64,000 nt of DNA from Ceriagrion tenellum (Eukaryota > Arthropoda > Insecta > Odonata > Coenagrionidae). The number at the start of each line of letters is the position of its first letter. Position 1 is the stretch's first letter. The stretch covers positions 79,125,496 through 79,189,495 of the forward strand of contig OY720641.1 in the NCBI GenBank assembly GCA_963169105.1, read 5' to 3'. Both the position numbers and the translations under genes were made by a program. This document shows positions 20,141 through 31,499 of the stretch, piece after piece. The notes below the pieces were generated by a model. That model had not been told where the DNA came from, made no database searches, and worked only from the letters and a program-made list of their open reading frames with translations.

Positions 20141-21880
20141 TACATGCCACATAATGGATTTGTACTGTTTTTATAAGGAACAGGTATTAAGATGTAGAGA
20201 GCGTGTCCAATATGGGAGGCCATTTATTTTTAATCTTCTGGAGATTTATAATACGACTATTTTCCTCTTTCTTTTTTCATATCTAAACAATACTTAGCCA
20301 GTGAAAAAATAATCGGGATTCATGGATGTGTAGTAAACGGTAAACTTTACGTTTATTCTGAGCTGGTTCAGAGGTGTCCTATGCATTATTATTATGTGTC
20401 TATATCCCACTCAACTTTCAAAACCTGGTTTAAAATTTTCTTTGTCTCACTTCATGCATTTGATGACAGCATTGATGTCAGAGGCTAACATAATTTTATG
20501 GAAACTGCATAGTTACTCGGCTGGGGTCGAGTATAGATGAGCTCTTAATCCCAGTTGGTAACCAAATGATCCTTAAGCATTGGGAATTAGAACTATTGTA
20601 TTGCTCACCAAGTAAATACTTCTTAGATACCAAATATTTTATAGCACATAGATATACATGTTAGGCTTGTTGCTGTGGAATTTCGATGCGTAACTGTGTC
20701 CCTACGTTATGTTACTGTTTCGGGTCACTGACCTTGAAATGATTCTCGCTACAAGCGAGGCAGCTTTTGGAGACGGTTCATGCTCATACACTCATTTCAA
20801 TTTACGACAACCTGAGCGGTGATAATCAACAAAAAAATTCCTTATGTCTTACGGCTTGTCTTATCTTATTAGATGAATAAAATCTGCATAAACATGTGTC
20901 TTAATATGGGTTTATGGGTATTATTATTATATTATGGGTACAATTATGTAATTACCAATAGCATACATATCTGCTATGGCTTAGACTAATGAAACTAGAA
21001 GAGAGTCAGGGATGGAGGCGATTCTCTCTTAAATTTTGGTGGTGATAATTTTTTTTGGTAATGATTAATGATTTATCAAAACTTTCCCTTACGTAACAAG
21101 TTTAAATTGTAAGAGTTGAGCGGCTCTCGGTAATCATGGATGTGAGAAATTTTAGTTAAAAAACCATTAGTTTTAAAACGGATCCCAATGTTTTAGTCTA
21201 TTGATGGAGTTATTTCTTAAATTTTCTAATCTAGAACATATATGTATAGGTACATTTTTGTAGCCAAAACGTCGAAGTATACTTGCTGTTCTAGTCTGGC
21301 TTAAATTTTGCATTTTACTAAAATGGAAACACGCAATTGACTTATTTCGCAGGGTTTCAATAACTTAAAAATGCTCCTCCTTCAAAATTCATGTTCCAGT
21401 AAAATTTAATTCATTAAAATTATTTTAAATTACAGATGTAGCGCAGAGAAAATTGCTTAGTATTACGAAATATTATTTTTCGTTTTCATAGACACATTTT
21501 TCATTTGTATCTTATTTCTATCATAAAAATTACCCCTACTGGGTTGCCAATTGTTCGATTTTAACTCGTATTTACTGAAAAATGTTATGTTGAGGTATTT
21601 GTATAAAAGTGGAATTAAATTTACCACGGTTATTCATGTATTAACCTATTACGACTTTACTACTTTGCAAAATTTTGTGCCAAATAGTTCTACAAAATTT
21701 ACTCAATTTTTGAGGTAGGAAGGGTAAATATCCAAGGGTAAAGATGACAGACATCTTATGATTGATTTTTTTATGCTGTCATTGGCAAAGATGCGGGATT
21801 CCCCATCTGCCAGGGTTCATTGATGCAGAGGTCAATGGAACGTGGGGGGTGGGTGGGAGATGTGAGGGGCACGGACAAAA
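20141..21880. other. no gene recognised
   Basis: 1.7 kb of AT-rich DNA without a convincing open frame or repeat. Confidence 0.5.
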
Positions 21881-22850
21881 ACGACGGAACCGAACTCATT
21901 TCCAAGTTTGCGAAAGTCAATTCCGCACCCCGCGTCTCCTTTTAAAGGGCAGGAGGAGTAAAACCATCTTGTTCTCAGAGCTACAGTTTTTCCACTCCTC
22001 TCCTCCCTCCCTGCCCTCCCCGAAAACTTCTTTAAGTCATCTCCACTCCCAACGTCAATTCTTACCTCAAGCCATCAAATGGAAACCCCCCCTATCTTTT
22101 TTCCCACTCATTCTTTTTTACCGCCATTTTCTTGTCCTCCGCACAATATCCTTCTAGGGTCCTTTCGTCGTCTTTTCTTATCCCTACCCCCTCGCCCTGC
22201 TCTCGTCTTTCGTTTGTGGAGAACCATCACTACCTATCCAATACGCCCAGCTCCTCGGCCCACCTTTCTTTTCTCCTCCCTCCTTTTGTTCCCATCCTGC
22301 GTCGTGTTCTGGGCGACGCCCACTTTTCCCGCCCAGCTTTTTCCATTCGCACGGCCCATTTGACGCTTATGTCAAATGCGTCGGCCCGCCCCTCTCGCTT
22401 TCTGTCCGACCCCATCTAACTGTCCCCATTCCCCGAGGGGCATAGCGCCGCTATCTTTGTCGCTTGTCCCCTATTCCCCGACCTCCATTCAAACCACCTC
22501 TCGTCCTCCTCTTCGTCTCTCCTCTCGCCCCCTCTTTCGCAATGTCCCTGCTGTGGATCCCACACTCCCTCGTATTCTTCCCTCCTCTTACTCATCTATT
22601 CTGTCTCGAAACCATCTTAGCGGCCTTATTCCAGCTCAAGCTATCCTTTCCTTCCTCTCTCTCGACCGTTCTCAACCCTTTCTCATCGTCCTCTCTTATA
22701 CGATAAAACCGCCCTTAGCTGGGATCACCTTGTCCTTAACCTGGCCCTCTTGTCCCTCTTATTCTTTCCTCTTTTCCCCTCCTCAACATCCGAACTCCTT
22801 TCTCGCCTTCGCCCTCTTTTAAGCCTTTTGGTGGTCGCAACTGCGATCGC
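21881..22850. repeat. pyrimidine-rich, GC-rich strand-asymmetric tract
   Basis: Nearly 1 kb of C/T-rich plus-strand sequence with sharp edges against AT-rich flanks. Several overlapping frames are open at once (for example 22079-22363, 22132-22419, 22376-22822), which is a composition effect. Translations are proline/serine/leucine-rich and mutually unrelated. Confidence 0.55.
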
Positions 22851-23088
22851 CGAAAAGGTAGCGGTTTATTCCAGTGGTCTGAATTGAACAGAGTTAAGTT
22901 TTTGAATGTGTAAATACCATTCTAATTAGAGAAGTGGATAGGATAATGAGACCCGAACGTGCATGCATTTTTGTTAATACGATGTTTAAATGTCTTGTAC
23001 CTTCCTAATTTAAATCGTTCAATATAGTTTGTAAAATTGGTGGGACGATAAATATTTAACAGATGCACCCCCGTCACATAACTGCAAG
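22851..23088. other. no gene recognised
   Basis: Short AT-rich spacer. Confidence 0.35.
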
Positions 23089-23890
23089 TTTTTTTTTTTA
23101 ATGCCTTTATTTCATATAGGAATTCTTGGTCCTTCTAAGCCACATGGCTTGTCAGAAGGTTCCATAATATTCATACAAAGCGGCATGTTACAAACACAGT
23201 AGAATAGTTACATTATAATTATACATGTTTAAATGTAAGACAAAAAATCAATATAATGACGTTGAAAAGTTACCAAACTTGTAAAGCGAAAATAAGAAAA
23301 AAGAAGAAAAATCCTTGCCAAAAGTATAACAGATTGTTGTGGTTATATATGTACAATAAATGTTTAAGTGATTTCTTAAGTATCACAGATTCATAAGTAT
23401 AGCACATATTTATAAGGGATTATAAATTTCTAATTTCGGTTATTAACCATTCTTTGACCTTTTTCTTAATTTCTGCCATACCTTTTAGATTGTGTAAGTT
23501 CTTAGGCATACAATTAAAGGCATTTGGTATGGTACATTTGGCCAACTTTTTGCCATATAAATTACGATAATCGTACGTTTTCAACTTTGGAGTATTTCTT
23601 TTCAGCATACCGTGCGTATTCTTACAGGGAATTTTGTACTCTTTTTAAAAATAATTTTCCACTATGATTAACCATTCTAACAATTTATCTACAGTTAAAA
23701 CATTATGTTTTGCAAAGACTGATTTTTGGTCAATATTACTACAATATGAGAATCCATCTGAATCAATTAATTTCAGCATTCTCTTTTGATTTCTAATTAT
23801 AGTATTTAACAGTGTCTTAGATGCCATTCCCCAAACTGTAATTCCATATCTCAGTATGCTCTAAACCATGGCAAAATAAATCATTAATTC
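23089..23890 (-). mobile_element. LINE 3' end with poly(A) tail (Jockey-like)
   Basis: Minus strand. The 3' terminus is an A-run read as T at 23090-23100, preceded by an AATAAAGGC segment. A 3' UTR of about 300 bases and the C-terminal end of an RT follow. This tail type differs from the GTAGAT and AAAT tails of the other LINEs here. Confidence 0.75.
23420..23870 (-). pseudogene. RT C-terminal remnant of poly(A) LINE
   Basis: Reading leftward, LRYGITVWGMASKTLL is followed by IIRNQKRMLKLI, the usual YGI.VWG...QKR..R.I motif of the RT tail. A frame change comes between about 23640 and 23610, then LKTYDYRNLYGKKLA, IPNAFNCMPKNLHNL and KKKVKEWLI end at 23420. The P..FN.LP.......F....K.WL pattern is a typical end of Jockey/CR1-group RTs. 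The catalytic part is absent. Confidence 0.72.
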
Positions 23891-26110
23891 CAGTTCCAAA
23901 TATCAATTTCTAAGACTATTGGTTATGTATGAAATAGTCTTATATACAAAGAAAGGAAAAGGTTTAATAAAAAAACTAATAAATATTTGAGACTACCGCT
24001 TAATTTTTTAAATTAGAGCATGATGTTACCCAGTTTTAAAATTTGTTGTTTTCAGAAAAGCATTTAATAATTAAGACAGATCTATAGGTGTAAGGGTTGG
24101 ACATGTTAAAAAAACTGTACACTGAGGGGTCAAGTGAGATATGTCCGCGGAGGTTGAGGGAGGAAGATGTACAAACACCCGAGGAGATAGAGAATTTCTG
24201 CGAAGTATGTAGAGTCAATTGGATTTTGAAGTCCGTCGTAGGAAGGAGGATGCTCGTTTAGCGAGGATGAGGGAGGTATAGCTTAGGCACTTGAACGAGA
24301 TGGAAGGGCATCTAGGAGAAATGAAGGAGGAAGTTTTATCCAGGTATTACATATTTACCGGTGAACTGGTGTTTCACAGTCTGCTTTCAAAGTATGCACA
24401 GAAATATTGGAAGTAATTTATTCATGTTATCAATGTTTATGATGGCTGTTATTATTATGAAAATTTAAATATAAATGGTAAATGTGGATGCTGTTTTTGA
24501 GAAAAAGTGATGAAATTTCCTGCCTACAATTAGACAAACGCAAGTCAATATTATTCCCAAACAGAGCCAAATGAATGATAATTATTTTATTTTAATAAGT
24601 GCATTTGTGCCAGCAAAATCAAAAAATGATTGCCTATAAACTTACCGATCTTGTAGCCTAATTATAACGCTGTCGTTGCATTACCTATCTATCCTTACAA
24701 AAATTACGATTCAATACTTAAGGCTCTCACTTACTTCAAAAATATCCCTCCAGGTTCCATAAGATATGTGGGCACAGAAAAAATACTGCCATCTAATTTA
24801 ATCACCATTAGCTATGTACTCGATGATTAATCATTAAACAATGGTTGATGGGCATCATTACTTATGAGAGTGGCTACTAAAGTTCACTCTTTTCAACTAT
24901 TTATTGAACTATACTCTGATTTTTTTAACTTAATATCGAGGAATACCGCATTGTATTAACTAATTTCTTGAATAAATTCGGAGGAAACATATATTTCTCT
25001 GCTTTTGAATACAAAAAATAGCTTTTAAATCCCGGAGTTTTTTAAATTTATCTTTTAAGCAACATGAATTCCTCGTTCAAGGGAGAATTGTATCGCCCTT
25101 TTTTGAATAAGCCTGTTTAAACACTGTGTTAAGTTTTGCATTGCCTTAAGTAGAACCCTGCATGCAAACTAACTCGCTATGTCATGTAGTAGTAACACTT
25201 CCCACAGATGAGGATGTTTATAAGGTAGGGTGTTTAAATGAGCCCATAATTAGAGACATCATTAGAAGCCTTTATTTTTTGGTCCAAGCGCAACTTGTCC
25301 ACGTCTGCTGCTTATCGTGTCATTTAACATTTGTTACCGGTAACTTCTTAAGTCTGGTATAGTATATTAATTGCGTTGTACGATGCAATACGAAGTTGTC
25401 ATAAATTCTACTTCTAAGGCATTTTAAAATCAATATATATCGCTCTCTATTTTCTACATCGGCATTTGTCATTTCTGATAACAAAAGTAACATTTAAAAG
25501 GGTTTCTTAGGGTGGAATCGTATCCATATTTGTTACCAGTTAAATTTCACGCAGCAACAAGTCCCTGATTTTGCTCCAACAAGCCTTTAGATTTTATGAC
25601 TGCCTGAAATTTCTGTTCATCATCAATGACATAAGTGTTTTTATAGTAGTGACATTGCAGATTGTGATTATAATTATTCTACCAGAAAGAGGTGGGTTTT
25701 GTTGAAAGTCAAAGAAACTCCCCTCGGTTTTGTACTCTGACAGGGTCCTATCTGCATCTAGTATTTTCTTTTTTGCCTTAGCAGTTGATATACCCGTTTT
25801 CATCCCGTCCATAAAGCCATTTACACTTTTTCCCATGTCTTTGCTTGCGCAGCATCCTTCTTTCAATCGCAGTCTTGAGCAACCCAACGACCCATATTAC
25901 TTGATTTGCCGCCCACTCTGCCTACTCCCGAACTCATCCAGATGTAGCCTTTCCTAGCTCATCATATAAGAATCCTTGTTCATCTACCTTTCTGTGCACC
26001 GGGCCTTCTCCATCCTTCTCCACATCCACATACACACAAAAATATTTTGGAATTACTTCAACTTCTGATATATCGTGGGGATTACACATGCAAAACATAT
26101 GTCGCACAGC
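23891..26110. other. mostly unannotated; faint coding-like remnants
   Basis: No gene could be recognised. At 24205-24350 (plus) a short stretch reads DFEVRRKEDARLARMREV, then a stop and RHLNEMEGHLGEMKEE. This charged helical sequence resembles the C-terminal tails of regulator proteins of Harbinger-type elements, but it is too short to assign. Confidence 0.2.
25594..25887 (-). other. unrecognised 97-codon open frame with protein-like composition
   Basis: Contains KDMGKSVNGFMDGMKTGIS, AKAKKKILDADRTL and SEYKTEGSFFDFQQ: mixed, charged and of normal complexity, unlike the shadow frames elsewhere. The last ~20 codons are isoleucine/threonine-rich and look like run-on, so the genuine part may end near 25690. 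No domain is recognised. It could be a decayed gene or part of an unknown element. Confidence 0.25.
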
Positions 26111-26124
26111 ATTAAGAAAAACTA

Positions 26125-26690
26125 GGTTTTGTTAACCGTATAATAAGAAGGTCCTCGGATGAAAAAGTCAAAGAGAGATGCTACTTTGCTCTGGTTAAGC
26201 CACACCTCGAATACCCCACGGGCACTTGGGACTCTGGTCGTACAAATTTAACCAAAAAAATTAATAAAATACAAAGGAAAGCATCGCGTTTTGTTAGAAA
26301 CTACTACGAGCGTACATATTGTGTCTTACAACTTTTAGATGGACTAAGGTGGGAGCCCCTAGAGACTCGGGAGACTACACGCTAGGCCTAGGTTGCTTGA
26401 GAAATTTATAACTGATATTTTCAGAGCGACGCAGGGAATATTATCATGACTCCTCACTACAATTCCAGGTCTGACAGATGCGATAAAATAAGAGAGATAC
26501 ACTGCTGAACAAATAGGTACAAAAACTCGTTCTTTCCGCGCAATGGAGACTGATCTCCACTAAAGACACTCCTATAATATATGTCACCATTTCATCTCCC
26601 AAAAACTTACATCTTTACACGGCTGGTGACCTAACATCCCCTGCCACACGCCCATGCGGCGGCTCGCAGGGTATTATGTAGATGTAGATC
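26125..26690 (+). mobile_element. CR1-like LINE 3' copy (subfamily C)
   Basis: A more diverged relative of the copies at 2.55 and 17.18 kb. The RT tail reads VKERCYFALVKPHLEY, GTWDSGRTNLTKK, IQRKASRFVRNYYE and LRWEPLETR; it then degrades through stops. The 3' UTR ends with the hairpin CCCTGC (26638-26643) / GCAGGG (26666-26671), inner stem CGCC/GGCG, and a GTAGAT tail. The last ~200 bases match the copy at 39.2-39.47 kb. Confidence 0.82.
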
Positions 26691-28290
26691 CCATACGCCT
26701 GCAACGTACTCTTGTACTCTTATCTGAGAGTCTACGTTTCTGCGTCATACAACTCCACAGTCCCTATCAATCTCTTCACCAACCTCTTCTTAACATCCTC
26801 AATTGATATCCCCGTCATCAACTCCCTTCTATTACTTAACTCTTCCTTCTCTCCTATTCTCGTCGTTCTGTTCTTGCTACTGTTAACAATTCTTACTTGG
26901 ATGCAACCAAAGTGATATGAATGCTGCTTGCGTAAGTTTGCGCCCTCCTACTTCTGTGACCAGCCTCGCTTCCTTTTTCGTAGAGAATCTAATGACTTAT
27001 GTTTTCTTGTGATATATCTTCATTCCGCATATCCAGTACTCAAAATCTAAAGAATGTACTCAGGCTTGTAAGCTCTACGAAGATCGACTAACCAACGCCT
27101 GATTGACCAAGAATGTAAACGACTCTATCACCTACCCACCTAATTCGATTCTGAAAATCTAGTATTGAAGGTTCCTATTCCATTCATATAGCTCTCTTAC
27201 CATTTTCTCACCTTATATTTTTGAATGTAAAGGCGACAACGGGCGCACTTTCCTTACTCCACCACCGGCTGCCTATCCTGATTCACCGTCAGCCACCCTC
27301 ACCTGTGCTCATTTGGCCATATTAAAGTTAAGCATTAGTCTCGTGTCTCGCTGATCTATTCCTTTTTTCCCGAGTGTCTGAAAATGCATTTACCAAGTTA
27401 AGGCTTTTTATAATCCATTTAGCCGATCAGATATAATTGAACCCCTGAATTATTCACTAGCCGAACAAGTTCTGATACTGCCTGGCTGTAGATTGTACTC
27501 TAAAGTTAGTTGCATCATTGCGTCAAGGTAAAAATAAAGTATTTCTACGCACTGGAGGTGGATATGCGAGTTCTAAGTTCAAGTAAAACTATACATTTCA
27601 CGAAAAATAGCTCTCTTAATTCACTTAAGTGGTGAGGTCATCTTGAATCGTTAATCAGCAAACTTCCCATTATTGTTAGACGAAAGTAAAAGGAAAATAT
27701 TGATCGTTCTAGTTAAAATGAAAATATAATTAAACTCCCTTATCGTGCCCTCTTGCGTGATTCTCCTTTTCCTATTCTTCACCCTGTATCTTAGCTCGTG
27801 ACCAAACACGACACACAGGAATCCATGCGGTCTTTTGTAAGGTTGTATGCTAATGCAATACTCTTTTCTAGAATTTTCTAAAGTCATCGTGCTCTTGGAA
27901 TAATATGCTTACCCTGCTCTCACTCACCAAAACCCACTTGGAGACGATTTCTATGCGGTCGTGGATTTCGTAAACCACATTTCCGGAATGATATGAGTGA
28001 GCATGATTGAATTCAGAGCTGATTTATTCTGCGGGTTAGCGGCAGTCAGGAGCCAGTGCATGCCAGGTTCAGGGAGGAACTCTTAAATTTCGGTTGGAGT
28101 GGTGGTCTCTTAACATGTCTTCTCGCTTCCAGGAGAACTCTCCGTAGAAAACTCTCCCTCCTGCGGACCATTTCAACCGTCTCAGCGTCCTTGAGAGATA
28201 TCTTAAAGATCTTTTTTCCGGTTCCCTTACGCACGTGCGTATAATTTTCCTCTTCCCATTCCGTCTTTTCCGCGGTTTTCCTTCTCCACT
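26691..28290. other. no gene recognised
   Basis: 1.6 kb without a recognisable gene; open frames such as 26712-26915 and 27651-27887 carry no domain. Confidence 0.45.
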
Positions 28291-28625
28291 CAAGTGATGG
28301 TTAGAGTGTCCCTCTTCTCTTTCGATTGGTCCCTCGTCATCCCCCTTACAGGGTGCACGAGCACATATACTCACTCCCCCTCAACCCCATCTCTCCTACT
28401 TTCCCCTTCAATACGCTCCCATTCCCTCTTTCAATCCATACTTCCCTTACCCCGCTTTCACTCTGGTTCTCCTAGCTTTAACCCTCCAGAATCCCCATCC
28501 CACTCCCGTCATTATTTTTTTTGGCTTTCCTGTCTTAATCTTGCTTCCAAATCTTATCTCTTATTTTCCTGTTCCGGTCGGAGGACTTTCCGTGTATGCC
28601 TTTCCACTCCTCGAATCTTTAAGTG
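28291..28625. repeat. pyrimidine-rich tract
   Basis: Short C/T-rich plus-strand stretch like those at 5.3 and 22 kb; the open frame 28294-28626 is a composition effect. Confidence 0.4.
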
Positions 28626-29602
28626 ATGGTGCCGCTGGCCCCTTTTCAAATCGAGATCATGTACACATATGTGTATTTACATTCTAGGGCACGTGAATAC
28701 ACTTATGTGTTTTGCCTTTGCCAATAAATTTGTGTTCTTGCGTCCATTTCGATCGATTGATTTATCTTGAAAATTATGTGGAAGGATTTTCAGTCGCTTG
28801 GCCGTGAATTCAGGTTGTTTAGTGATACACTTCGATTTTTAATGCAAATGTCTTTACTGGAGAATTTAGTGAGAATGACTTCGAGTAAAAGCCCCTTTAT
28901 ATATAAAAAATGGGATGCATGCTTTGCCAAAAAAGTTGGTGGAATAAATTTGCATTATTATTATTTATCTCAGATGAGTATAGACGTTACATTTGTGAAC
29001 ATATGCCTAGGTTGCATTGTTGAAAAAGGGACCCTCTTACAAAATGTTGAAACAAGTACATTTAGTGGGTCCATATTTTTCACCTGGTTAGAGTTAAATA
29101 AAAATAATTTTCTTGGATGATTTACCATGGTATTGCGATTTACCAAGGTTTTTTTTCAGGAATTCTACGGATTATTGCTTTTTTAATGGCATAAACGCAT
29201 AATTTACTACAGTCAATTGAGAATCTGATTATGTTTGCGTCATTTTTTCCTTAGATTCAATTTATTTCCTTCTCTATTATTCAATTATAATTGAGTTCAT
29301 CATTTCAAGAATTCAATTCATCAATTATATTTGAGTAGAATCAATATAATTATACGGTCGCCTAACTGGGAAATATAAATGCCGAAACGAGATGATGAAA
29401 AATATGAAAAGGTTGATTATTTAATTTGAAAGTTTATCGTTGTGTATTAAATTAATATATACTTACGTATCCTCTTGGTAGAGAATCAGCTCTTTGTTCA
29501 TGACAGGTAAAATGTCGGAAATGAGGCAGCGAGGTCCGTTGAAATTAGCTGAGGAAAATAATTATTCGTAGAGGTTTGGAAGATTTTTACATCAGGAATA
29601 AT
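28626..29602. other. no gene recognised
   Basis: AT-rich. The 117-codon frame at 28767-29120 (plus) has no domain I recognise. Confidence 0.4.
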
Positions 29603-29778
29603 TATCATTGGTCGTTCAATGCTAAGATTGGTTGACTGAAGCCCTCCACCCTTCCCTATAAAATACAAGCTCCCTTACCCCTGGTATCTCTTTCCATGTA
29701 CTTTCCTCTTTATTTGGTCGATAAACCTGTTCCTGGGTCTTCCTCTGGGAGTGTTCCCTCCATTTTACCTTCAATTAC
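29603..29778 (-). mobile_element. RTE-like LINE (family P) 3' part, interrupted
   Basis: Minus-strand match to the 3' end of the copy at 59.8-59.98 kb: GGTCGTTCAATGCTAAGATT, ...CCTCCACCCTTCCCTA, ...CCTTCAATTA. The remaining part of this element resumes at 30478, after the insertion of another LINE. Confidence 0.78.
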
Positions 29779-29781
29779 AAA

Positions 29782-30477
29782 TGTGCACTTCTTCCCACTT
29801 TGCTATATGGTAGTGAAACATGGGTATGTAAGGATAGACATAAGAGTAGACTAAACGCCGTGGGTATGAGTTATCTGAGGAGTATTTGCGTAAAGTTGGA
29901 TGGATAGGGTCAGGAATGAGTTGGTAATGAGTAAATGTAAGTGTACTTCTTCCCACTTTGCTATATGGTAGTGAAACATGGGTATGTCAGGATAGACATA
30001 AGAGTAGACTAAACGCCGTGGGCTTGAGTTATCTGAGGAGTATTTGCGGAAAAATTTGGATGGATAGGGTCAGGAATGAGTGGATCATGAATGAATGTGG
30101 GTTAAATGCTCTAGAAATGGACGTGTATGAAAGGAGTGTGCTTCGTTGGTTTGGCCATGTTGAGAGAATGAATGAGAGTCGAATAACGAAGCAGATATAT
30201 GAGAGTAGAATGAATGGTGTGAGAGGTAGAGGTAGGCCCAGAAATATGTGGTTGAGGAAATTCTTAGGAGGAGGAATATGAGGAGTTTTAAAAACAGGAG
30301 GGCGTGCATGAAACAGTGTATGGGGGTAAATGAGACAAAAGAGGTTTGCGAGGATACGTCAGTATGGAGGAAATTATTGAAGCAGAGTTAGGTGTACAGT
30401 TATGTTTTAATGAGTGAAACATTTTGACTGTGCCTACCCCGAAAGGGAACGGCGAGATGGGTATGCATTATGTTCTT
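29782..30477 (+). mobile_element. LINE (family G) 3' copy nested in family P
   Basis: Plus-strand copy with the C-terminal end of an endonuclease/RT polyprotein and a 3' UTR ending CGGCGAGATGGGTATGC. Its first ~158 bases are tandemly duplicated (29782-29939 and 29940-30097). It sits inside a minus-strand family-P LINE with an apparent short ATTA target duplication. Related copies lie at 49.1-49.39 and 60.28-60.75 kb. Confidence 0.82.
29958..30281 (+). pseudogene. family-G LINE RT C-terminal fragment
   Basis: Translation shows LYGSETWVCQDRHKSRLNA, LRSICG, MDRVRNEWIMNECGL, VYERSVLRWFGHVERMNESR and GVRGRGRPRNMW. The sequence LYG.ETW...RLN....LR...G...DR.RNE......ERS.LRWFGH..R......GRPR..W is the common tail of RTE-type and related LINE polyproteins. 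The frame changes after the GRPRNMW motif; the adjacent frame continues with a tail like that of the other copies. Catalytic motifs are absent. Confidence 0.8.
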
Positions 30478-30592
30478 CACAAGCCCATTATGTCTCAGGA
30501 TATTTCCAGTTCATCTGATTCTTCTCATCTATGTGGTTGTCCATATGGTCCTTACCTCTTCTCCTTTTCTGCACAATTCGTAAGCAAAAATA
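30478..30592 (-). mobile_element. RTE-like LINE (family P), second half of interrupted copy
   Basis: Minus strand: ATTATGTTCTTCACAAGCCC, then CCTGAGACATAATGGG and AGGACCATATGG on the reverse complement, collinear with 59.70-59.80 kb. Together with 29603-29778 it reconstitutes the order of one family-P copy split by family G (order only; the two halves are diverged). Confidence 0.75.
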
Positions 30593-31303
30593 TCAACTTA
30601 TAAATTTCACAAAATAGTGATATAAATGCACTTTATAGGTTAACTAATACTTCTGAGGGCATACATAAACCAATTATAAAATGGTTGTGTGCAAGAAATT
30701 TGACGCTGATATTTTTTGAAAGTAATTAAAACGCGATTAAGACGATTGGTCATCATAAATATTTCAAAACAGCTTATCTTGTCCAGGAGTCATACATCAT
30801 ACTATGTATATGCCGAATCAACTCGCAGTCCACTACCATGCTGAAGCTGCAAATATCTCTTTCTGCATCGTATGTTAGCATTTAATGTGCTTCCGAATAA
30901 TGTTTATTTGCCTTAGGATACTATTGAAAATATTTTCTATTTTCCATTACTTCATTGCAGTTCTATTTTAATCGACAAAGGAAATTAGTCTAGGATAATA
31001 ATCTATTCATGGAGGAATTATGTTGCATCAATGCAGTCAAGTTCCGTCCTTACTTACATAACATAATTCGGAATGTAGATCGAGTTCAATGAAGGACACG
31101 AATTATTTTAACGAGTTTTACCGCGTTGTAGTGCGCTGTGTTGGTGAGTAAGTAAACAAATTTATCTGTGATGATGTCGAGATTTTCCACTATCCCCTAT
31201 TCTATTCCTGTCTCATTCTCCTTTGGACACCAACTCGACCGGTTTTATAACAGAATCAATCTTTCTAAGTCTGCTGTCTTATTTTTTCCCTCATATTTTC
31301 CAG
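30593..31303. other. no gene recognised; possible intron 3' end
   Basis: No recognisable gene. The last 40 bases are a polypyrimidine tract ending TTTTCCAG at 31303, the form of a splice acceptor. Confidence 0.35.
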
Positions 31304-31446
31304 GCATCTTCCTACAGCAACTGAATATTCCTGCTCGAGAGCCAACTCCCGAACGTAGGGAAAAATTGTGCACCATAATGGGTTGTAACATAGATATTAA
31401 TTTTCTGATTGGTGGAATCGTTTGTTTATTCGCTCTATATCTTTGA
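31304..31446 (+). CDS. candidate terminal coding exon of a host gene, C-terminal membrane anchor
   Basis: After the acceptor-like TTTTCCAG, a frame (one base carried from a previous exon) runs 47 codons to a TGA at 31444-31446. It has a hydrophilic charged part (LNIPAREPTPERREKL) and then a hydrophobic C-terminus (NFLIGGIVCLFALYL) that would form a single membrane-spanning tail. An ATTAAA polyadenylation-like signal follows at 31494-31499. Acceptor, frame, stop and poly(A) signal in this order are what a last exon would show. I do not recognise the protein and see no upstream exon, so this may be chance. The longer open frame starting at 31168 would be intron read-through. Confidence 0.3.
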
Positions 31447-31493
31447 ATTAATATTTTATTTACATGATCACCGGTACCATGAGAATGTTTGAA

Positions 31494-31499
31494 ATTAAA
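31494..31499 (+). promoter_or_regulatory. polyadenylation-like signal ATTAAA
   Basis: Variant poly(A) hexamer about 48 bases after the stop of the candidate exon at 31304-31446. Such hexamers are frequent by chance in AT-rich DNA. Confidence 0.2.

Noticed and set aside
21762..22822. Several overlapping long open frames in the pyrimidine-rich tract
   Set aside because: Multiple frames are open at once on the same strand and the products are low-complexity; stop codons are rare only because of base composition.
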